From positions 868,001-932,000 of the forward strand of contig JH720322.1 in the NCBI GenBank assembly GCA_000231825.2: DNA of 64,000 bases, read 5' to 3'. The position numbers were made by a program, and so were the translations under genes. The notes under the pieces are model-generated. The model had not been told where the DNA came from, did not search any database, and saw only the letters and a program-made list of their open reading frames with translations. Below, piece by piece: positions 12,530-25,595 of the stretch. The number at the start of each line of letters is the position of its first letter. Position 1 is the first letter of the stretch. The stretch is from Tetrahymena elliotti 4EA (Eukaryota > Ciliophora > Oligohymenophorea > Hymenostomatida > Tetrahymenidae).

Positions 12530-14105
12530 TGTCTTTAATTTAATTATAAGAAAGTCTTTTAATATACTTTCTTAACTTACTAATTCAATTAAAAGTAGAA
12601 GAAAAAAAATAACAAAGCTTTTTTCACTATTTTTTAAAGGTATCGGGAATTTAATTAATTTAATTGTAAAATTTTTATGATTTTATGCTAACCAATTAAT
12701 TACCTATTAATTTTTCCTTCTTTCCTATGGCTCATGTTAACAGACTAAATTGTGTTCTTATGTAGAACTTAATTTCTTATTTTTATCAATTTATCATAGA
12801 TTAATAAAATTATTAAGTATATATTTAAATTAGTAAGGAGAAATAATAAAAGAATTAATTTACTCATAAACTCATCAAAAACTCATGAAAATATTTATTT
12901 TTTTTAATTAAATTTGGTATAATCCAAATTTATAAACATTAGTGTTTTGGTTAGTAATAATTGACAAAAAGATTACTTAATTTTACTTGAGATAAAAGAA
13001 GAAAAATTTTTTGCCTCAGTAGCTAATCAAATATTTTGAGTAATTAATCCCCTTATTATTGAAATCTAATATTTTTGGTTAAAACTAAACTTTTGTGGAA
13101 ATCTTTTTAGCTTAAAAAATTAACACTAAATTCATTTCTTTCTAACTAATTAAGTTATTTCATAAATTTTAAATTAGTAAAACCTATCATGACAAAATTC
13201 ATAGAACTTATTTATTCTATGATATATTTCACTTGATAGTTTTTAACATTAAAGAACTCTATTTCATAGTCTTTTTTAGCTTCTCTTTTATACAATTTGG
13301 ATTAATTCGAAATTGTACATCATCTAAAAATAAATTTCATTTATTTAACATTTTATATAAAATTATTTTTGAAATAGAAAAATCATAAAAAAAAAACTGA
13401 AAAACAAAGATTTAAAACTTTTCGATCAATTTTCGAATAATGTAAAAAAACTCATGAAAGCAAAACATGTTTACAGAACTCGAATTAATGAATGAATAAA
13501 TTATTTATTCTTTGTAAAAAAAAATTTTTGAATAGCTGTGAATTTTGTTTTCAAGCTTATTAAGACAAAACATAAAATAGATAATTAAATGAATATATAG
13601 GCATGCCTGCTTAGATAGATAAATAGATTTGATTAATCAATCAATCAACCAATAATCAAAATAATGATAGTGATGTGATGCAAAACTCAAAATATATTAT
13701 TAATCAATAAAACCACCTTCTAAATTAATTAATTTTACTTGATAAAATTCATAAATTTTTTCTTAATTAGCGTATATTATAATATATTCTGGATATTGAT
13801 ATTCTCCACTATTAAGCGTTCAAACAAAAAGCATAAAATAAGCTCTTTTTGTGAAAATTATAAAAAATTAAAAGCGTTTAGATATTTTATAACAAACTAA
13901 ATAATAGTTATATAAGCATACAATTTTAGAGTAAAGACTCCTTATCAATCTTATAGTTAATATAAGTTTTAAATAATACTGCAATTCAAATTAATAAACA
14001 ACAAAAGCTAATTGGATAAAACTCTAGTAATTCTGTTTATCTTGTATCAGTATTGAGGAGAATCTCAATTTTAGTTATTTTAAAAACAAAATCATCATCA
14101 TTTAA
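12530..14105. other. Intergenic, divergent, with one unexplained open frame
   Basis: Mostly A/T-rich non-coding DNA with a short (AATC)n-like patch at about 13630-13660. The minus-strand frame at 12864-13319 is described separately. Confidence 0.45.
12864..13202 (-). CDS. Possible hypothetical protein or gene remnant
   Basis: A minus-strand frame is open from just below TGA at 13320-13322 down to TGA at 12864-12866 (151 codons). The first ATG is at 13202, giving 112 aa starting MNFVMIGFTNLKF. I located eleven TGA trinucleotides on this strand inside the stretch and none falls in this frame. The peptide has a mixed, leucine-rich composition. No upstream exon was identified and no family is recognised. 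It could be a remnant, a lone exon, or chance. Confidence 0.25.
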
Positions 14106-16730
<2,625 letters not shown>

Positions 16731-17414
16731 ATTTATAATTAATGAAGCAAAATTAAAATAGAATCAATTCATTTCTTAACAAATTAATGAGTAATAATAA
16801 ACAATCATCTAAAAAATTTCTATTAAGCAATAAAAAAATAAAAATCATAATAAAATATCAATCAATCAATCCATAATTTAATTTATTTACAATAATATTT
16901 ATCTAATAAAATTAAATATAAACGGGCTCATGTTTTTAATTTGATTAACAAATTAATAGTATATTTAATTTTACCTAACTAGAGAGCAAATCTAGCAGTC
17001 TAAATTATGCCAATAATAAAAGAGCTCTAATCATATTACTGCTGTTATAGCATTGAAAGCTATAGCTTAATATATTTAGATTATTCAAAAGTAACATCTA
17101 AATTAAAATTTTCTTATTTTTATAAAATGAATTTACTTTCTACTGACACTACAAAATAAAAAGAAGTTTATATTATAATTTTTATAAATTAATTTGCAAT
17201 TAAATATATATACACATACATAATGTCTTCTGAATACTTTTTGCCTATATTTTTCCTAATCCATACTTATTTTCATAAAAAAACCTTTTATTTTTACTTA
17301 ATATTTCTCTTAAATTAATTACTTCCTTAAAATAATTTTTTTTAAAACACAAAAAACAATTTTCTTTCTTTAAATTTATTAAAAAAAGATATCAGGTGAA
17401 TAATAAAATAAAAC
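16731..17414. other. Intergenic
   Basis: AT-rich. A less AT-rich patch near 16980-17070 was examined for tRNA folds and none was convincing. Confidence 0.45.
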
Positions 17415-19632
17415 ATGCTTGTTACTCTTAAAAATTTTGATTTTAAGGGGAATAATATGTTTAGTATTTAGCTAACAGTATGGTTGAAAACAAATTATTA
17501 TTCATAATGAAATCCTAATATTTTTAAATTTATGATAATATTTTACATGAAATTATTTCACAAATCTTTAGAGAAAGAGAGATAGAGAGATTAAATGTTT
17601 TTCTGAAGAAATTTCTTTGATTAATATTGAAGGATATTAGATTCTAAGTAGATGATTATAAATTGAAACAAGTGAATCTAAATTAAATTAAATTTATAGT
17701 GAAATACAAAGAGTATACTCTACTTGTTATTTAATAGATCTTAATACAAATTAGTAAAAATGAAATAAAGGTTTAATCTTTTGTTTTAGGGTAATTAAGT
17801 TAAGTATTATTTTGCCAGAGCTTTCAATAAAGGATAAGTTTAAAAAGACATCAGTGAAAAGCTGAATGACAAAAAGAAGAAAGCAGAGGAGAAAAAGAAA
17901 ATTGAAGGAGTAGTTATTCATGATAAAGAAAGTAGAAAAGAAAAGGATTCTGAAGAAATAGATTAATTATTTATGGCTAAATGCCATTTAGATGTTTAAA
18001 GATTTCCAGAAAAAGCATTAAAAAGAGCATAATAAGTATTTTCTAAGTATCCTCATAAGGAGCTTAGAGAAATGGGAGTTAATTTTATGAAAATGTACTA
18101 ATAATTGCATGCAGTAGAAAAACCTAGTGATATCACTTAAACTGAATTATTTGCAAATACAGATTCGCTCTTGCAATCTAGTGAGAACCCTGAATAAATA
18201 GTTTATTTGAGAGGAGGGGAAGAAACTTAGGAAGAAATGGATGAAAAAATTAAAATAAAAAGAAAATAAAAAGCTGAAAAGGTTTCCTAATAAAAAAATG
18301 AATAAAATTAAGAAGAAGAGTAAGATTAAAATTCTACTGAATAAAATAGCGATGATTTAGTAGATTTAACAAAAGATGAACCAAAATTTAAAAGTAATGC
18401 AAACAACAATATTAAATTAAATTTATTAGAATATTCTTAAAACTCTGCTGTTGCCTACTTACTTAGAAAAGCTCCTCATACTTTTTCTGTTGCTTGTAGA
18501 ATATTAACAGAAATCAGATACAGAATGCCTAATTTTAATCCTCAAACTTTTTTAGATTTTGGTGCAGGTTTAGGTAAAACCAATTATTTTTTATTAAGAT
18601 TCTTAATGTTTTAAGCAATATTGTTTAAAGTTTAATATTATTAATCCCTTAAGAAAAAGAATGGCTTTTAAATTTTGAATCAAAATAATTTTAGATGCAT
18701 AATTATTTATTTGATAACTTGTTTTAAATGAAAATATTAAAAAATAGGCAGTGGAAGTTTAGCTTTTTATGATATTTTCCCTGAGTGCAAGAATATAGTA
18801 GCATGTGAACCTTCTAAGAATATGAGAAAGCTAGGAAAACATATGACTTAAGATATTTCTAATTTAGTTTATGTAGAAAATTTAGCTCAAACTATATCTT
18901 TACCCTATGCAGTAGAATTTGATATTGTATTTATATCACATGTTTTGTAAGAAGTTCCATCAGTAGAAGGTATATTTTGTTTGAAAAGCAAATCATGAAA
19001 ATTAAAAATATGTATTAAAATATAAATTAGCTCGTAAACTTATTATTGATAGTTTGTGGAATAAGGTTAAAAAAGGAGGAATTATGATATTTGTTGAAAA
19101 TGGAACTCCTAAAGGTTTTAGATTTGCACATGATTTCAGAAGATATGTTTTAGAAAATAAAAAAAGTGATGATCCCTATATTATTGCTCCTTGTCCTCAT
19201 TAAGGTCCTTGTCCTTTGGCTGCTAAAGCAGATACCTGGTGTCATTTTGAATAAAAGGTTGGAAAATATCCAAAGTCAGTTTTCTCTAAGCTACCTACAG
19301 AAAAATAATTTGATAATGAAAAGTTTTGCTTCATGGTAATATAAAAAGGTGTAAAATAAGAAGAAAGAGATGAAGATGGAGCATAGACATTTGCTGAAAA
19401 ATCATTCTTCTGGGATAGAATTCTATTCCCAATTATGAGAAGATCTAAACATTTTGTATATGATTTATGTACCAGAGATGGAGAATTTGAAAGAAGAATC
19501 ACTGCTAAATCTCATGGAGATGATGAATACAGAACAATCAAAAAACTTTCTTGGGGTGACTTATGGCCTTTCTTTAAAAGAATTCCAAACAAATTCAGAA
19601 AAGAAGGACCAAAAGGACCAAGATTGTGGTGA
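17415..19632 (+). CDS. RSM22: RSM22/METTL17-like mitochondrial ribosome small-subunit methyltransferase-fold protein
   Basis: About 560 aa. Rsm22/METTL17 is needed for assembly of the mitochondrial small ribosomal subunit. Visible: LRKAPHTFSVACRILTEI, then FLDFGAGLG-SGSLAFYD, the SAM-fold glycine motif, then ACEPSKNM and ISHVLQEVPS. After GGIMIFVENGTPKGFRFAHD comes CPHQGPCPL and WCHF, part of the cysteine set that holds a [4Fe-4S] cluster in METTL17. The C-terminus is WGDLWPFFKRIPNKF ... GPRLW, TGA at 19630-19632. A 200-residue K/E/Q-rich region precedes the fold. The start is uncertain: MLVTLKNFDFKGNNMFSI from 17415 joined across a roughly 310-nt intron to KYYFARAFNKG restores the frame and looks like a mitochondrial presequence, but other starts are possible. 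Coding is certain from about 17800. Confidence 0.88.
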
Positions 19633-20661
19633 TCATAATAAATTTAAAAATAAAATTTAATTCTTTTAACTTTACTAATTTAAAAATTATTATAATTAAT
19701 TTAATAATCAAATAATGTGTTCTATCAAAGCAAATGAATTTATATTGAGATATTCCTATATTAATTTTATTCTTACAATGATTATTCTCAAACTTTTAAC
19801 TCCTAGAATTAAGTTTTCTTTTAAAAAAGATCCTTTTTTGGAATTTGATTTAACAATAAAAATAAAAAATACCTGATTTTATTTATCAAAAATATTAAAA
19901 AAAAGTCATTTCATTTTAAAAACGCCATATGAATATATGCTTCATCAAATCTAATTTAAATTAAAAAGGTTTTGCCAACATAAAATTTTTATTTCATCTT
20001 CTTATTCAACTGGTTTTAACTAGTTTTATCTTAAATATAATGAGTTAGCTTACTTTTATATGGATCAAGGAAATTTTTAAAATCAAAACAAAAAGAACCC
20101 ATATCATAATTTTAAAAAAGAAGAAAAAAAATTAAATTTTAAAAAACTAATTTAAATTGGTTGAAATGTCACTGTTTGTAATTTATTCTTTAAAGATGTA
20201 AAGACAAACTTTTCTTTCATAAATATTTATTCATTTAAAGTAATTAGCCTGCTACATTTAACTTAATTACCTATGATAATTAACCCTTAAGAATTCTAAA
20301 AATAGAATTGAAAGAATCCTTAATTGATAAATTAAAAAATTAATTTTACTGCTTTCAAGATAAATATTTTATTATGTAAGTTAACTTAAATAGAAATTTA
20401 ATATATTTAACAATTATTCATCTCTAATGATGTTCAATTTATTTTAGCCAAAATATTTTATACATTTTTAATGAATTAGATTATTTTCATAAAAGATTTT
20501 TAATTTTTTGAAATTTTAACCATTTTTATATAATTATTAAGTATTTCTAATAAAATATTTATTTTTAGTAGTTCATTTGAGAGACTTTATAAAAATAATT
20601 TATAATTTTTTTAGATTAAATTAATCAATTTGATCAGATTCATTAAATAGTCAAACTAAAA
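19633..20661. other. Intergenic
   Basis: About 1 kb of AT-rich DNA between tandem plus-strand genes. Nothing recognised. Confidence 0.5.
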
Positions 20662-23048
20662 ATGATAAAAATAGGAGTTATGAGAATTTTTCTATTTGTT
20701 TGTTACATTCTGTCATTCATAAAGTGCAACAAGCATCTGGGATAGTTTTTCGCATCTAGTGATTAAGAAAAAACCCTCGTTTACTTGAATAATACTTTGT
20801 TTATAGAAAGGATTGATTAGAGAACTCACAGACATATTTAATATAGATATAATGATTTCTCACTTTCTTCTTCAAGCTAAAATAAATAAACTCCTGTTTA
20901 TGGAATAATGTTTGATTAATATTCTTTAGTTTCAAAAGATATGAAGATATATGTTCATAAGATTAATTATGGTAGAATGACCCTTGATCATTTTTTTACT
21001 ATAGATTTAAAAGTATTATGTGAAAATTAATCAGAGAAGCTTATTTCATTTGATTACACTGATTACTGTTATTAAAGTGTTTAAGATGATTATATAACAT
21101 ATTTACACGCCTACCTAAATATTATTTTTGTTTCAACTTAAAAGAGTTAGTTTATTATTAATATAGAGGAATTACTAACATAAATTCAAAAATAATAGAT
21201 TTAAAGTGAAAAAATTTCTACTATTAAATAAGAACCTCTTTTACAAAATTTAGTTTCTTTTCAAAAATTTGAGATTTCAGATAAATATTGTGATAATTGT
21301 ATTTAAGGATTTTAGTTTTTTATCAAGAATGAGCAATATGTTATATTAAATAATAGTTATTCTGTTAGAAATCAGATTATTCTGCCATTTAATTTAACAA
21401 ATTAATTCTTGACAGAGGCAGAAAATTGTGATGAATATTTTGATTTTGATATGGCTTATGAGTAAAAAGGTCCAAAAATATAAAGAGGATATTATATTAT
21501 GATAAGATGCAACTAAAGAATTAAACTGCTTAAAATAGGAAAAGAATTGATTGATGTCGTGGAGAATTAGAATTTGATTTAGAATTTAGATAAATCATCA
21601 AATTCAATTTTACTTTATGATTATTATAACTAACACATATATGGTTACTTTAATAATTCTGTTGCATGCTTTTATGCTATATATGACAATAAATCTAAAT
21701 AAAAGTTTTTAGATGAACCAATTGAAAATTCTAATGAAACATCTCTAGTTATTTAAAATAACTATCACATTTGCTTAAATAATACAAATCCTATAATGGA
21801 TATATCTCACATCATATACAATGATTAAGATAACAAAATAACGGTCGTATTAAGTAAAACAGATGAAAAATATACAGAAATTTTAGGTGTTTTAATTGAT
21901 AAATGTAGGTTCTTCAGCTTAAAGTAATCAATTTTTTGTAACATATGTTCACAATGCTCAAATTCTTGTGCTACCTAAAATTTAGACTCATGTGGAAACT
22001 CATTTGTAAATTAAAATTATTCTATTTATCATTTCAAATTTAGAGAGAAATCAAAGTAAAAGCTATTTTTAATTTTTTCTTGTTAATCTTGAAAATAGAA
22101 TTTTTCTAGTATCTATTATAATAGTAAGATAGTTTGCTTTGAAAAAGTCAATTCTTTTTGTTTTCATTTATTCATGGGTTAGGAGTAAATACCTTTTGTC
22201 ATAAATTGAAAACTAAAAGATATTATTAGTTATTCATTATTAAAAATTAAATAAAAAGTACTATTTAACTAAAATTGATTCTCAATCAGTTAAAATACCC
22301 CTCAAATAACAGATTAAAGATGTTAGTTTTACAAAATTTTATTTATTAATTAATTTTAATAAGAACATAAAAATTGTAAAGTTTGAGACATTTTTTTTTG
22401 GTTTTTTGAATAAAAATTAAGAAATATTAAAATTCAATAAGCAACCCAGCACTAATCTTTTATAACAAATCATAAAATCATTTTCTGTTTTTAATTTTTA
22501 ACTTTTGAATCTTATATTAAGAAATATATTTAGTTTGTTTGTTAATGAAATAATTATTTTTAAAAAAATAGATATTTTTGAGATTTCATTTACTCCTTAC
22601 TCTGTTGGCTTTACTTTTCATCTTGGTTATTATACTGATTTTGAAATAAATGGTAAAGTTAATAAAACCTTGCATGAAATTGTTAGTTTAGATAGTTCTA
22701 TTGATTATATGTTAGGGTCCATTTATTCTTTGCAATTTTACAAAAAAAATAGCAAGAGCAGCAAAAATAAAGTGTAGAAGATTAAAAATAAAAATAAAAA
22801 ATATTTTCCATAAACTTTCTAGATCAAAATCAGATAATCTTAATAACGAAAATGAAGATATTTGTATTATTTGTATGGATTTATTATCAGCCCATCCTAC
22901 TGGATAATTTGTATGCAAAAACCACTATGCACACTTAGACTGTCTAGAAGAGTATAACTCATCCAAAATAAATAATAATTAACCTCTAGATTGCCCATTT
23001 AGAGATGCTATATAGAGTAGTTAAGGCATAGAAATATCAGAGATGTGA
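20662..23048 (+). CDS. Single-pass membrane protein with C-terminal degenerate RING-type finger
   Basis: Three-exon model, 764 aa. The start MIKIGVMRIFLFVCYILSFI is a signal peptide. A luminal/extracellular region of about 440 residues follows, ending in a Cys cluster (CNICSQCSNSCATQN). A 43-nt intron (22056-22098, GTAAAA...AATAG) removes the TGA at 22090 and joins to a hydrophobic run (IFLVSIIIV, then SILFVFIYSWV) taken as the membrane segment. A second intron (22774-22822) leads to EDICIICMD, CKNHYAHLDCLEEY and DCPFRDA, a RING-like pattern, before TGA 23046-23048. The last zinc-ligand pair reads C-P-F-R rather than C-P-x-C. Exon lengths sum to a multiple of three. Likely a membrane-anchored ubiquitin ligase; activity is uncertain. 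If the first intron is wrong, these are two genes. Confidence 0.7.
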
Positions 23049-23536
23049 ATGAAACATATGTTTCTAACAGTAAAAATCCATTTTAAAAACTGTTCAACAT
23101 TTGAAAAGAATTTTATTTCAATTAAATATAAAAACCATTAAAATTTATTAAGATCTTTAAGTAAATTAATAGATTACTATTATTAACTCTCTAACTATCT
23201 ATCTGTCTATTTATTTTAATATCTTTCTTTGTATTTTTTTAGTTCGGATATATAAAGAAAGTAGAACAAAACTTGAAATAAAAGGGATAGTAGCAAACTC
23301 AAAAATATTTTAATAAAATATAAATATAAATATATATATGGATGGTTATGCAGTTGATTTACTATTTTATCTAAATTATATAACTATTTAGAAAATTTTA
23401 TAAAAAACTTTAAGTTGTTGTTTGTTTTTTGCATTATTTTTGTTTCTCTTTTTGAACTAATTATTAATAACTTATACTTACCATTCTTTTGATAAAATGG
23501 CTTTTTTTACTAATTGGATTCTAACCCTATTGAAAA
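23049..23536. other. Intergenic, convergent
   Basis: AT-rich 3' regions of two convergent genes. Nothing recognised. Confidence 0.5.
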
Positions 23537-23947
23537 TCAGTTGTTTGCTGTGAACTTGTGCTTACAGTCTAAGCATTCGTAAAAAACTGTTGAACCTTCA
23601 TCAGCTGAACGAGTTTATACAGTCCAGAAGTAAAGAGTATCGTGACCACAGTTAGGACATTCTTGTTTTAAGGTTGCTTTTTTATGTTTGTGTTTATCTT
23701 CCATATCTTCTTCTTCTATACCATGTATTTTTTTATTTTATGAGGCTTTATATTATTCAAGCCATTGCTTTTTTTGGTTAAATTCAATTCTAGAAACAAT
23801 AGGAGCGCATTTATATTCTAAGACAGAGCATAAGAATTCACATTTTGAACATTCTACTTTATCAGAATAAAGAGGCATTTCTATCATGTTACCACATTAG
23901 GGGCAGAATTCACTGGCAGTGTTTAAATTTTTAATATCGATTTCCAT
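23537..23947 (-). CDS. RPA12: RNA polymerase I subunit RPA12 (A12.2/POLR1H)
   Basis: 136 aa, single exon. RPA12 sits at the RNA polymerase I funnel and supports transcript cleavage and termination in the nucleolus. Two zinc ribbons are visible: N-terminal FCPQCGN ... CSKCEF, and C-terminal CPNCGHDTLYFWTVQTRS followed by ADEGSTVFYECLDCKHKF. The Q-x-RSADEGxTVFY signature, with its acidic DE pair inserted in the catalytic center in TFIIS-like factors, separates RPA12 from RPB9. Length matches the family (about 120 aa) from ATG at 23947. The same frame stays open upstream to another ATG at 24328, but that stretch is low complexity and not part of the family, so the shorter start is chosen. Confidence 0.93.
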
Positions 23948-25595
23948 TTTTAATGTTTTTTATATTGCCTTAAAACTTCTACTGCTTAAATATGAGTATG
24001 GCTATACTTTTTTTACTTTTCTTCTTATAATTTAGCTATTAACTTTTAGTGGCTAAAATTTTTATATTAATAAGTCTATTTATTAGTTATTTTTGTATGC
24101 AATATTTTTTTTTTGCTTTGATATTATCAATTTTATTTGGCTTTAGACTATTTGAATTATTAATTTGTTTTTAACCTTCTTGTATTCTACATTCATACAT
24201 AAATAGCAATTAAATTTTTGAAGGCTTATATCTTTACATTCTTCATCATCTTTTAATGAATATACTTCTAACAAATTAAATCTTATTAAAGAAATTATTA
24301 ATTCCTTATATTTCCTACCATCCATCATCTTCTATCTAAATATTTAAAATAAAATATTTTAAAATACATTTTTAATTTATCAAAAACAATTTTTTTTGAA
24401 TTAATAAATTTTTTAGATTTTAATTTATTAATATTGAATGACTAAGTCTGCCTACCTGATGAAACATTGAAATTTAGAAATTTCTCTTAATATTAATTAC
24501 TTTTATAACATTCTTTTGTGAATTATTTGAAATTCTTTTTTACAAAACAAAAGGTAATTGTTTTATTTTTATTGAATTTATTGAAGTCTATTTTGCTTTT
24601 GTTCTTTTGTTAAAAACATAAAATTGCATGTTTTCAACAAAAAAAAAGCTTTTAAATATATTTTTCTTGGAATTAAAACAATTTTAAACTATTTGCAATA
24701 GTGATAATAGGACATAAATTGTTGCTCTTGTTGATTCTTTACTGGTATGGACTAAGTAAAAACTTATTCTTTTCTGGTGAATTACAAAAAAGATAAAATT
24801 ATTATTTTACTGTTAATAATATGAAAAAAAAGAAGTTTTAATAGGTATTTAAACTTTTCGGGTGATATATATGAAGTAAAGAGATGTTACTTTATTATTT
24901 TGTATAAAAAAGTATGCTATCATACAAAATGATATTATCAGAGTCAGGAGTACTTTTTTATTAAATAAAGAAACTCAACTGGACAAATTCTATCAATTAT
25001 TAACCAATATTTAGAAAAGACAATACAAAAACTACATTAAGAGAAAAAAAATTAAAAAGATAAATTTTACACACAAAATTAAAATCTATTTGAAAACTTT
25101 GATGAATAGGACAGCAAGCAGCAAGCGAATATTTGTCTAAAATATATTTTAAAAAACCTTGATATCAGTAAAACAGGACATAGAATTACAGATTTATCTA
25201 ATAATTTAACCAATATTTAATTATTTCTAAAACCTTAAATAGGTTAGCTCATTTTATTGAAATTAGAAATGTTTATTGACGAAGTATTTTTGAGTGTGCG
25301 TATAATTTTATAATTTTTTTTGTGTTTGTGCTTATACTTTATTAGTATTAAATAAAAGTAAAAGTCAACTCAATCTATATGAGAGAAATCAAGATCATTC
25401 TCTCACTAATAACTAACAAACTTAAAGTACTTGTTTAAGGTGCTTGCCTAAATAACTTTTTATTTTTACTAAGGTTATTGATATAAGTGAATTAGTTAAT
25501 TAAAGATTGAAAAATATAAACTATTCATATATATATAAAAGGAATCATTTAAAGTACAAGCAAAAGCAAATTATTTAATTTAAGCTGAAATAAAA
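23948..25595. other. Divergent intergenic region with unexplained open frames
   Basis: 23948-24328 continues the RPA12 frame upstream without a TGA; its first 60 codons include a CYLC pair. 24871-25260 (+) is an ATG-started open frame of 129 aa (MKQRDVTLLFCIKKYAII). 24933-25382 (+) is open in another frame and has a more protein-like composition (NLFENFDEQDSKQQ, DISKTGHRITDLSNN) but no ATG. These may represent one small spliced gene whose structure I could not settle, or chance. Confidence 0.35.

Noticed and set aside
13600..13670. (AATC)n-like and TGATTGAT-like simple repeats here and near 53560
   Set aside because: Short and imperfect; typical of AT-rich ciliate intergenic and intronic DNA, no sign of a mobile-element terminus.
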